Shown here in pieces: positions 23,804-31,790 of a stretch of 64,000 nucleotides of DNA. The first letter of the stretch is position 1; the number at the start of each line of letters is the position of its first letter. The stretch is taken from contig NZ_CP159808.1 of the NCBI RefSeq assembly GCF_047717795.1, positions 1,302,001 to 1,366,000 on the forward strand, given 5' to 3'. The notes beneath the pieces were generated by a model, which was not told the DNA's origin, did no database searches, and worked only from the letters and a program-made list of their open reading frames with translations. The translations under genes and the position numbers were made by a program. The stretch comes from Marisalimonas sp016777705. GTDB lineage: Bacteria > Pseudomonadota > Alphaproteobacteria > Puniceispirillales > Marisalimonadaceae.

Positions 23804-26791
23804 TTGTTAATGGAGAAAATTCTCAACAAAGTTAATAATTGTAAAATTGGATCATCAATTGAAAGATCAGAAGATGATACATTAATTATAGGTAAAGGAA
23901 TTTATGGCGACGACAAAGGTAATCCACCTGGAACTTTACACGTTGCAGTATTAAGATCTCAATATGCAGCAGGAAAAATTCTTAACTTAGACACAACAAT
24001 GGCTTCTTGTATTCCTGGAGTGCATTCAATAATTGATGGTAAATCATTTTCAAACCTTTCAAAACCTCTATTGTCCGTTTTAAGAATTGATATCGAGGTT
24101 TGGCCTTGCGCAATTGAATATGTTAGGTATGTAGGCGAACCTATAGCTCTAGTGTTAGCTGAAAACAGATATATTGCTGAAGACGCAATTGATAATATTA
24201 AGGTAACATATCAAGAATATAATCCTATTATTAAGACAGAAGATGCTACGTTGGATTCTTCACCAAAAGTTCATAAAAAAACTAAAACTAACGTGGTCAG
24301 TGACAGAAAATTTTCATATGGAAATCCAAAAGAAGCTTTTAAAAAAGCTGATGAAATAATTAAGTTGAAAATTGAATATCCTAGAAATAGTTGTACTCCA
24401 CTTGAAGGTTTTATAGTTCAAAGCAATTATAATTCTTCTGAAAAAAGTTATACCGTTCACTCAAATTTTCAAGGACCATTTAGCCTTCATTCTGTGATTT
24501 CGAGATCTTTAAATGTTAATGAAAATAAATTAAGGTTAATATCAAACCAAGATTCTGGAGGTAGTTTTGGTATTAAACAAGCTATACTTCCAATGATAGT
24601 ATTAACCTGTTTAGCTTCAAGAATTTCAGGAAAAAACATAAAGTGGGTTGAAGATAGAATTGAACATTTAACCGCAGCATCATCAGCCACTAATAGAGTG
24701 ACTACTATCAAAGCTGCTGTAAGAAGAAATGGTGAAATTCTAGCGCTAGATTATGATCAAATTGATGATGTTGGTGCTTATTTGAGAGCACCAGAACCAG
24801 CTTCATTATATAGAATGCATGGAAACTTATCTGGAGCTTATTTGGTTAAAAATATATCTTGTAGAAACAGAGTGGTTCTAACTAATAAAACACCAACTGG
24901 TTTAAATCGAGGTTTTGGCGGTCCTCAGCATTATTATGCTCTTGAGAGATTGGTTCATAAAATTGCTGTTAATCTAAAATTAGATCGCCTAGCAGTTATC
25001 AAATTAAATTTAGTAAAAGATAAAGATTTTCCCTATCAATCTGCTTCTGGAGCACTTCTAGATTCTGGTCAATATAAAAAATTGATGGATAAAGTTTTAA
25101 AATCCAATGAATTTTCTGATATGAAGTTGCGACAAAACTTAGCACAAAAAAAAGGTAACTTGTATGGAATTGGTTACGCTGCAATAGTAGAACCATCCGT
25201 ATCAAATATGGGTTACATAACTACGGCAGTACCATTTAAAGAAAGAGAAAAATCAGGACATAAAGGAGGAGCCATTGCAAGTGCGACTGTATCAATAGGA
25301 CCTACTGGTGGAATTTATGTAACATGTGACAGCGTTCCACAAGGTCAAGGCCATAAAACTGTACTTGCACAAATTGTTGCCGATATTTTTGGATTAAGCT
25401 TTGAAAATGTTTTTGTTAATGGTGAATTGGATACTCAAAAAGATGCGTGGTCCATTGCTGCAGGTAATTATTCAAGTCGTTTTGCAGGAGCAGTTGCAGG
25501 TACGACATCTCTTGCGGCAAAAAAACTAAAATTAAGAATATTAAAAATTGCTTCTACAAAACTAAATTGTAAAGCTGAAAATATAATATTTGAAAATAAT
25601 TTCGTTATAGATAAAAATAATTTTGATAATAAAATATCTTTTAATCGATTAGTTGGATTAGCACATTGGTCTCCAGGAGAACTTCCAGAAAACTCTGAGA
25701 ATGGTTTAAGAGAAACTGTTCATTGGTCACCACCACAATTAGCTCCGCCTAATAACAAAGATCAAATTAATGGTTCACTTGCCTATGGTTTTGTTTTTGA
25801 TATTTGTGGTTTAGAAATAAATCCTAAAACCGGTCAGACAAGGGTTGATAAGTATATTACAGGACATGATGCTGGAAATATTTTAAATCCTTTATTAGCC
25901 AATGGACAAATTTATGGTGCTTTCGCTCATGGTTTAGGAGCTGCATTGTTTGAAGAATTTAAATATACTGATGATGGCTCTTTTTTAGCTGGGACTTTTG
26001 CAGATTACCTTCTTCCATCAACTTATGAGGTGCCAACACCCTCTATAATTCATATTGAAACGCCTAGCCCTTTTACTCCCTTGGGCGCAAAAGGCTTAGG
26101 TGAAGGTAATTGTATGTCAACTCCAGTAGCTATAGCAAATGCAGCATGCGATGCTTTAAAAATCGATAATGTTACACTTCCCCTAACACACTCTAAAGTT
26201 CATTCCTACATCACTTCTAATTTAAAAGAACAACCAAGATCTAAATTAAATTCAAATAAAAACTTTATTAAGCCAAATGATAAAAATAATATTATTACTG
26301 GCCAAGGAAATAATTTATTATACAAAAAACCGAACCAAATCTGGGATTTTTTATTGAATCCTGACAATCTATCAAAAATATTACCAGTTACTGAAAAGAT
26401 TTTATTAATAAAAGATAACCACTATGAAGGTAAAATTAAAATTAAATTTGGTCCGATTACTGGTGAATATGAATTTTCTGTACTATTAAGCAAATTAAAT
26501 AAACCAAAAAATTTAAAACTATCTGGAAAAGCAAGTGGCCCATTAGGAATAGCTAGTGGTGAAGGTTTGATAACATTGTCACCTATGAATAAAGAGAAAA
26601 CAGAATTAACTTATCAATATGATGTGCAAGTTTCTGGTAAAATTGCAGCTATAGGTGGTCGTTTCTTAAAAACTGCTTCAAATATAATTATAAATCAATT
26701 TTTTGATCGTTTAGCTCAAGAAATATCACCTGAACATAGAAAAAATAATTTTTGGAATTTGATATTAAAATGTTTGAAAGTCATTAAATGA
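23804..26791 (+). CDS. Molybdenum hydroxylase large subunit fused to a CoxG-like (SRPBCC) domain
   Basis: The 995-residue protein has the molybdopterin-binding fold in residues 1 to about 800. LNRGFGGPQHYY lies near 370, QGQGHKTVLAQIVADIFG near 513 and the catalytic-type Glu in GAKGLGEGN near 767. RGFGGPQ differs from the AYRCSFR loop of true CO dehydrogenase, so CO is not the substrate. Residues about 829-975 form a CoxG/SRPBCC domain (PNQIWDFLLNPDNLSKILP, then GPITGEYEFSV, SGKASGPLGIASGEG, GGRFLKTASNIII). That domain is usually a separate protein thought to help assembly or membrane contact. The start is TTG with AAGG six bases upstream; ATG at 23810 is the alternative. It shares an ATGA overlap with the medium subunit. 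Partners are the proteins at 19068 and 26788. Confidence 0.9.
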   Translation: MLMEKILNKVNNCKIGSSIERSEDDTLIIGKGIYGDDKGNPPGTLHVAVLRSQYAAGKILNLDTTMASCIPGVHSIIDGKSFSNLSKPLLSVLRIDIEVWPCAIEYVRYVGEPIALVLAENRYIAEDAIDNIKVTYQEYNPIIKTEDATLDSSPKVHKKTKTNVVSDRKFSYGNPKEAFKKADEIIKLKIEYPRNSCTPLEGFIVQSNYNSSEKSYTVHSNFQGPFSLHSVISRSLNVNENKLRLISNQDSGGSFGIKQAILPMIVLTCLASRISGKNIKWVEDRIEHLTAASSATNRVTTIKAAVRRNGEILALDYDQIDDVGAYLRAPEPASLYRMHGNLSGAYLVKNISCRNRVVLTNKTPTGLNRGFGGPQHYYALERLVHKIAVNLKLDRLAVIKLNLVKDKDFPYQSASGALLDSGQYKKLMDKVLKSNEFSDMKLRQNLAQKKGNLYGIGYAAIVEPSVSNMGYITTAVPFKEREKSGHKGGAIASATVSIGPTGGIYVTCDSVPQGQGHKTVLAQIVADIFGLSFENVFVNGELDTQKDAWSIAAGNYSSRFAGAVAGTTSLAAKKLKLRILKIASTKLNCKAENIIFENNFVIDKNNFDNKISFNRLVGLAHWSPGELPENSENGLRETVHWSPPQLAPPNNKDQINGSLAYGFVFDICGLEINPKTGQTRVDKYITGHDAGNILNPLLANGQIYGAFAHGLGAALFEEFKYTDDGSFLAGTFADYLLPSTYEVPTPSIIHIETPSPFTPLGAKGLGEGNCMSTPVAIANAACDALKIDNVTLPLTHSKVHSYITSNLKEQPRSKLNSNKNFIKPNDKNNIITGQGNNLLYKKPNQIWDFLLNPDNLSKILPVTEKILLIKDNHYEGKIKIKFGPITGEYEFSVLLSKLNKPKNLKLSGKASGPLGIASGEGLITLSPMNKEKTELTYQYDVQVSGKIAAIGGRFLKTASNIIINQFFDRLAQEISPEHRKNNFWNLILKCLKVIK

Positions 26792-27621
26792 AACCTGCAT
26801 CTTTTGACTTATTTCAACCCAAAAATTGGCAAGAAGTTCTAGAAGGATTGCAAGAGTATGGTGAGGATGCACAAATATTAGCTGGTGGGCAATCTTTAAT
26901 TGCAATGTTAAATATGAGAATTGCAAAGCCAAAAGTTTTGATTGATATCAATTCCATAGAAGATGATGTTCCGTTAATCGATAATAAGACTAACATTGAA
27001 ATCAGCGCATTATTTAGACAATTACAACTTGAAAATAGAATAAAAACAAAAGATGACTTACCATTAATAAGCGAATGTCTTCCTTATATTGGACACCAAC
27101 AACATAGAGCCCGTGGAACAATCATAGGTTCTTTATGTCATGCAGACCCTAGCTCTGAGTTACCTTTATGTTTTATAGCTCTAAAAGGACAATTAAAGTT
27201 GAATAGTTTATCTACACAAAGAATTATTAATGCAGAAGATTTTTTTCTTGGTCCACTATTAAATTCTAGAAATCATAATGAGGTAATTAAGTCGGTAATA
27301 ATACCTAAAGCAAAAGAACAAACTGGTTACGCTTTTAAAGAAATTTCTGAAAAACACGGTGACTTTGCACTTGCTTCATTTGCTGCAATTGCAAGTCATA
27401 ATAATGTTAGGTTTGTTGTAGGTGGTGTTAGCGATAAAATTACAGCAAGAGATTGGATTACAGATGACTTAAATGAAATTGAATCTCTTGTAAATGACTT
27501 TGCATGGGATTTAGATACTGCGACAGATCAATACACAACTGACAGGTATAAAAGAGATATTATTAGGAACTTAGGCTTTGAAACCATTAAAACAGCAATA
27601 AGTAGAAAGAATGCAAGATAA
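26788..27621 (+). CDS. Molybdenum hydroxylase, FAD-binding medium subunit
   Basis: This 277-residue CoxM-type flavoprotein subunit has ILAGGQSLIAMLNMRIAKP near residues 30-50, the first FAD motif, and HRARGTIIGSLCHADPSSELP near 108-128, the second. The C-terminal CO-dehydrogenase flavoprotein domain follows (GYAFKEISEKHGDFALASFAAIA). It takes electrons from the small subunit. It lacks the cysteine-rich insertion of about 40 residues that binds a [4Fe-4S] cluster in 4-hydroxybenzoyl-CoA reductases; only two cysteines are seen in that part. So a reductive dehydroxylation is less likely than an oxidative hydroxylation. It overlaps the large subunit by 4 nt (ATGA) and ends the operon. Confidence 0.92.
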   Translation: MKPASFDLFQPKNWQEVLEGLQEYGEDAQILAGGQSLIAMLNMRIAKPKVLIDINSIEDDVPLIDNKTNIEISALFRQLQLENRIKTKDDLPLISECLPYIGHQQHRARGTIIGSLCHADPSSELPLCFIALKGQLKLNSLSTQRIINAEDFFLGPLLNSRNHNEVIKSVIIPKAKEQTGYAFKEISEKHGDFALASFAAIASHNNVRFVVGGVSDKITARDWITDDLNEIESLVNDFAWDLDTATDQYTTDRYKRDIIRNLGFETIKTAISRKNAR

Positions 27622-27625
27622 TTTG

Positions 27626-27663
27626 TATTAATCTAAATTAATAAATAACATTAGATGTTAATA
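27626..27663 (+). other. Imperfect inverted repeat between the hydroxylase operon and the box genes
   Basis: TATTAATCTAA (27626-27636) faces TTAGATGTTAATA (27651-27663) across 14 nt; the arms pair except for a two-base bulge. A short T run follows. It may be a weak terminator for the upstream operon or an operator for the benzoate-CoA ligase gene that starts at 27716. The arms are A+T-rich, so the call is tentative. Confidence 0.3.
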
Positions 27664-27715
27664 TTTTTGTAAGCTATTTTAAAAATATAGATAACTTGAG
27701 TGGGAGTAGTTAATT

Positions 27716-29272
27716 ATGTTTAAAGATAAAGTAACAAAACAAAATAATGCTGCTTATTATTTTATTGATAGACATTTAAACTCAACAATTGAAAACAAAA
27801 AGGCATTTGTTGAAGCAATTCCAGATGGTAGAAGTATTTCATACAAGGATCTATCTATAGAAACAAATAAAATTATTGATCTACTTGCAAAATATAATAT
27901 TCGAAGAGAAGAAAGAGTATTAATGTTGGTATTAGACCAAATCGAGTTTCCAGTAATTTTTTGGGGATGCCTCAAAGCTGGAGTTATTCCTGTCCCTGTA
28001 AATACTTTATTGTCAAAAGATATTGTTAATTCTATTTTAAATGATTGCAGAGCTAAAACTATTTTTATTTCAGAGGAAATTCAAAATTTAATTCCTAATC
28101 CGTCTGAAATTGATAATCCAATTGAGAATATATTTCTCATTAGTAAAGATAATAATATTAAAGAATTTAAACATTTTAAATCTGAGATGGATTTATGTGT
28201 TCCACAAGAACCACTTATAGTTTTAAAAGACGAGCCTGCCTTTTGGTTGTACTCCTCAGGCTCTACAGGAGAACCAAAAGGAGTTATTCATGTACATGGG
28301 AGTTTATTAGAAACTTATGAAACATACGCCTCAAAGATTTTAAATATAAAAGAAACAGATATAGTTTTTTCTGTAGCTAAACTTTTTTTTGCATATGGTT
28401 TAGGAAATGCGATGACTTTCCCTTTGGGAGTTGGAGCAACTACTGCCCTTTATCCATTAAGACCTACACCTGATAGTGTTAAGGAAGTAATGAAATTAAT
28501 AAAACCTTCAATTTTATTTGCTGTGCCAACTATTTATGCAGCAATGATAGCTAGTTTAAAAAAAGAAGCTAATGTAAAATTTATAAATTTGAGACTTTGC
28601 GTGTCTGCAGGAGAGGCTCTTCCTTTTCAAATTGGAACTGATTGGAAAAAAATAACTGGAGTAGATATTTTAGATGGTGTTGGATCGACTGAAATGCTTC
28701 ATATTTTTCTTTCAAACAAACCAGATGATATAATATATGGCACTTCAGGTAGTGCTGTTCCTGGATATGAATTAAGATTGGTTAATGAAAGTGGAACAGA
28801 GGTGTCTATTGGAGAAATTGGAGAATTGCTTGTTAAAGGTAAATCATCTGCAACGTGTTATTGGAATAAACTAATAAAATCAAGAAGTACCTTTGAAGGA
28901 GAATGGACAAGAACTGGAGATAAATATGAAAAATTAGAAGACGAAAAGTATATTTATAGTGGTAGAACTGACGACATGTTTAAAGTCAGTGGAATATGGA
29001 TATCACCATTTGAAGTTGAACAAGCATTAATATCTCATGAAATTGTCCTAGAAGCAGCCGTCGTTGCAAAACAAGATAAAGAAGGTTTAGATAAACCATG
29101 TGCATTTGTCATTTTAAATGAAAATGTCCCTAAATCAGGTAAAGAGGATATCTTAAAAGAGCATGTAAAAAACAAAATAGGTAAATGGAAATATCCTAGA
29201 TGGATAAACTTTATTAACGAACTTCCTAAAACAGCTACAGGAAAAGTACAAAGGTTTAAGTTAAGAAAGTGA
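27716..29272 (+). CDS. Benzoate-CoA ligase
   Basis: The 518-residue enzyme of the benzoate-CoA ligase family converts benzoate, ATP and CoA to benzoyl-CoA in the cytoplasm. N-AAYYFIDRHL at the start, MLVLDQIEFPVIFWGCLKAGVIPVPVNTLL and FAYGLGNAMTFPLGVGATTALYP are characteristic of this group. The phosphate loop YSSGSTGEPKGV lies near residue 177, GSTEMLHIFLSN follows, and the lysine of TATGKVQRFKLRK is eight residues from the end. It heads a set with an alpha/beta hydrolase, BoxC and BoxB, which makes the benzoyl-CoA assignment stronger. GTGGGAG at about 27700-27706 is its ribosome site. The stop overlaps the next start (GTGA). Confidence 0.88.
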   Translation: MFKDKVTKQNNAAYYFIDRHLNSTIENKKAFVEAIPDGRSISYKDLSIETNKIIDLLAKYNIRREERVLMLVLDQIEFPVIFWGCLKAGVIPVPVNTLLSKDIVNSILNDCRAKTIFISEEIQNLIPNPSEIDNPIENIFLISKDNNIKEFKHFKSEMDLCVPQEPLIVLKDEPAFWLYSSGSTGEPKGVIHVHGSLLETYETYASKILNIKETDIVFSVAKLFFAYGLGNAMTFPLGVGATTALYPLRPTPDSVKEVMKLIKPSILFAVPTIYAAMIASLKKEANVKFINLRLCVSAGEALPFQIGTDWKKITGVDILDGVGSTEMLHIFLSNKPDDIIYGTSGSAVPGYELRLVNESGTEVSIGEIGELLVKGKSSATCYWNKLIKSRSTFEGEWTRTGDKYEKLEDEKYIYSGRTDDMFKVSGIWISPFEVEQALISHEIVLEAAVVAKQDKEGLDKPCAFVILNENVPKSGKEDILKEHVKNKIGKWKYPRWINFINELPKTATGKVQRFKLRK

Positions 29273-30060
29273 AACAAAGTAGTAATACAGAAATAAAATT
29301 TTTAGAAATTGATAGTAAAATAATTGAATATCAAGTTTTTGGTGATATATCCAATGACATTCCTGTATTAATTTTATTGCATGAAGGTCTTGGCTCAATT
29401 GCTATGTGGAGAAAAATACCAGAATTAATTCATCTTAAAACAAAACTAAATGTTTTTGTATATTCAAGGTTTGGTTATGGAAAATCATCAACTATTAAAT
29501 TACCTAGACCTACAAATTATATGAGTATTGAAGCAGAGGAATATTTACCTAAAATCATTAAAAGTTTATCAATTAAAAATTATTTTTTAATTGGACATAG
29601 TGATGGAGGCACAATAGCCAGTATAGGGAGTAAATCAAAAAACATAGAACAATTGTTAGGCACAATTTTGATTGCCCCTCACTTTTTTGTGGAACAAGAA
29701 AGTATTAATGCCATTGAAGATATTTCTTATCAATATAAATATAAAAACTTAAAATCAAAATTAGAACGTTTTCATAATGATGTTGATAATGCTTTTTGGG
29801 GTTGGAGTAATGTCTGGTTAAGCCCCGATTTCAAAAATTGGAACATTTTAAAGTATTTACCTCAAATAAAAACTCCAATTTTGGCTTTGCAGGGAACAAA
29901 CGATCCTTATGGAACGATAAACCAAATAAATATTTTAGAACAAAAAGTTCGTGGACCGTTTGATAAAGTTGTAATTAAAGACTGTGGACATAACCCCTTT
30001 ACTGAATATACAGATAAAACAATCGAGCATATTAATGCTTTTATTAAAAAAATTATATAG
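29269..30060 (+). CDS. Alpha/beta hydrolase of the box gene set
   Basis: This 263-residue alpha/beta hydrolase has its oxyanion-hole strand in ILLHEGLGSIAMW, nucleophile elbow GHSDGG near residue 109 and catalytic His in KDCGHNPFTE near the C-terminus. The acid is probably the Asp of LQGTNDPYG. The start is GTG, overlapping the ligase stop by 4 nt (GTGA). Hydrolases of this kind are often found with box genes, where a thioesterase or enol-lactone hydrolase role has been suggested. Here the substrate is open; a benzoyl-CoA thioesterase that releases trapped CoA is one possibility. Confidence 0.82.
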   Translation: MKQSSNTEIKFLEIDSKIIEYQVFGDISNDIPVLILLHEGLGSIAMWRKIPELIHLKTKLNVFVYSRFGYGKSSTIKLPRPTNYMSIEAEEYLPKIIKSLSIKNYFLIGHSDGGTIASIGSKSKNIEQLLGTILIAPHFFVEQESINAIEDISYQYKYKNLKSKLERFHNDVDNAFWGWSNVWLSPDFKNWNILKYLPQIKTPILALQGTNDPYGTINQINILEQKVRGPFDKVVIKDCGHNPFTEYTDKTIEHINAFIKKII

Positions 30061-30117
30061 TCTTTAATATTAAAATACTTATACAATTATATTATTAAAA
30101 ATAAACTTGAGGTAAGA

Positions 30118-31779
30118 ATGCGTCCAAATATAAATTTTGATACAAACCCTTCTATTTATAAACATTGGCAATTAATAGTTGAAAATACAAAAGCATTTTT
30201 AATAATGAAAGTTGATGAAGATGCAGGTTTTTTTGATGGATATAAATTAAAGTTAAACAGCTATGATATTGGTGTTGATATAGAGTTAGCAGATGCTGTT
30301 CAAAGGTTAAGGTTTGAATATCCAAATGTAAATTCTGTAATTATAAAGTCAGGAAATGAGAAAGCATTTTGTGCAGGTGCCAATATCAAAATGTTAGCGT
30401 CTTCAGATCATGCGCATAAAGTTAACTTTTGTAAGTTCACAAATGAAACTAGAAACTTTTTAGAAAATTCATCAAAAGAGTCTAATCAACTATTTATTTG
30501 TTTAGTTGAAGGGGTATGTGCTGGTGGTGGATATGAGCTTGCGCTTGCATGTGATCATATTATTTTGATGGATGACGGTTCCTCAAGTATATCATTGCCT
30601 GAAGTTCCACTCCTTGCTGTTCTTCCTGGAACAGGAGGTTTGACAAGACTTACAGATAAAAGAAAGATAAGAAGAGACCTTGCTGATGTGTTTTGTACTA
30701 TGGAAGAAGGTGTTAAAGCCAAAAAAGCTTTTGAATGGCGTCTAGTAGATACAATTTTAAAAAAAACTACATTAAATGATGATCTACAAGCATTAATAGA
30801 AGAAAAGTCTATTAAAAAACCTAATATGGATAATTTAACTGGTATTAAACTAAATAATATAAAAAAAAATATAATAAATGAAAATGAGATTAAATACTCT
30901 ACTATATCTGTTAATATAGATAGAGATAAAAAATCTGTAACTATCACAATTCAGGCTCCTGTAGACAAAGCTCCGATAAACATTGAAGATATTTTGTCTC
31001 AAGGCGACGATGTTTGGCTTTTACGTTGTGCTCGTGAATTGGATGATGCTATTTTATATTTAAGGTTCAATGAATTAGAAATTGGAATTATTTTTTTTAA
31101 AACAAGAGGAGAAATAGGAAAGGTTCTTTCTTATGACAAGTTATTTGAAACTTTTGAAAATCATTGGTTTATAAAAGAGATTTCTTATTATTGGTCTCGA
31201 GTTTTTAAAAGAATTGATCTAACATCAAGAACTTTAACAACTTTAATAGAAGCTGGTTCATGTTATGCAGGTTTTCTTTGTGAATTAATTTTTTCTGCCG
31301 ATAGAAGCTATATGGCTGAAGGTAAGTTTGAAGAACTTAATAATAAAGAAGCAAGTATTGTTTTATCTAATTCAAACTTTGGTAGATTTTTAATGTCAAA
31401 TGATATGTCTAGATTAAACACTAGATTTATTGGATTACCTAATCAATTGCTTCTTACAAAACAAAACCAAAGTAAATATATTTTGGCAAAAGAAGCATAT
31501 GAATTAGGTTTAATAACATTTATTTTTGACGACATAGATTGGGATGATGAAATAAGGTTGTTTTTAGAAGAAAGAAGTAGTTTTTCTCCTGATTCTATGG
31601 TGGGCATGGAGGCAAATTTAAGGTTTCCGGGAAAAGAAACTATGGAAACAAAAATTTTTGGAAGGTTGACTGCGTGGCAAAACTGGATTTTTCAAAGACC
31701 AAGCGCAGTAGGAGAAGAAGGTGCTTTAAAAAAATATGGTACTGGAAACAAAGGAATGTATACTAAAGAAAGAACATAA
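30118..31779 (+). CDS. boxC: 2,3-epoxybenzoyl-CoA dihydrolase BoxC
   Basis: This 553-residue protein has the length and the double-crotonase architecture of BoxC. AFCAGANIKMLASSDHAHKVNFCKFTNE near residue 82 and EGVCAGGGYELALACDHIIL near 132 mark the first domain, followed by LPEVPLLAVLPGTGGLTRLTDKR. A second, diverged crotonase-like half follows (LTTLIEAGSCYAGFLCELIFSADR) and the C-terminus ends in KYGTGNKGMYTKERT. BoxC opens the ring of 2,3-epoxybenzoyl-CoA, giving 3,4-dehydroadipyl-CoA semialdehyde and formate. It precedes boxB by 11 nt. GAGGTAAG just before the ATG is its ribosome site. No defect is visible. Confidence 0.92.
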   Translation: MRPNINFDTNPSIYKHWQLIVENTKAFLIMKVDEDAGFFDGYKLKLNSYDIGVDIELADAVQRLRFEYPNVNSVIIKSGNEKAFCAGANIKMLASSDHAHKVNFCKFTNETRNFLENSSKESNQLFICLVEGVCAGGGYELALACDHIILMDDGSSSISLPEVPLLAVLPGTGGLTRLTDKRKIRRDLADVFCTMEEGVKAKKAFEWRLVDTILKKTTLNDDLQALIEEKSIKKPNMDNLTGIKLNNIKKNIINENEIKYSTISVNIDRDKKSVTITIQAPVDKAPINIEDILSQGDDVWLLRCARELDDAILYLRFNELEIGIIFFKTRGEIGKVLSYDKLFETFENHWFIKEISYYWSRVFKRIDLTSRTLTTLIEAGSCYAGFLCELIFSADRSYMAEGKFEELNNKEASIVLSNSNFGRFLMSNDMSRLNTRFIGLPNQLLLTKQNQSKYILAKEAYELGLITFIFDDIDWDDEIRLFLEERSSFSPDSMVGMEANLRFPGKETMETKIFGRLTAWQNWIFQRPSAVGEEGALKKYGTGNKGMYTKERT

Positions 31780-31790
31780 GCGAGGTAAAA

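Noticed and set aside
19068..27621. Aerobic CO dehydrogenase (CoxMSL with CoxG)
   Set aside because: The large subunit lacks the AYRCSFR active-site loop and has RGFGGPQ instead. No CoxD, CoxE or CoxF is present, and the operon has a CoA ligase and monooxygenase.
30063..30074. Palindrome TTTAATATTAAA before boxC
   Set aside because: It is 12 bp made only of A and T in an A+T-rich spacer, so it may well be chance. It does not match the 20-bp palindrome at 19036.
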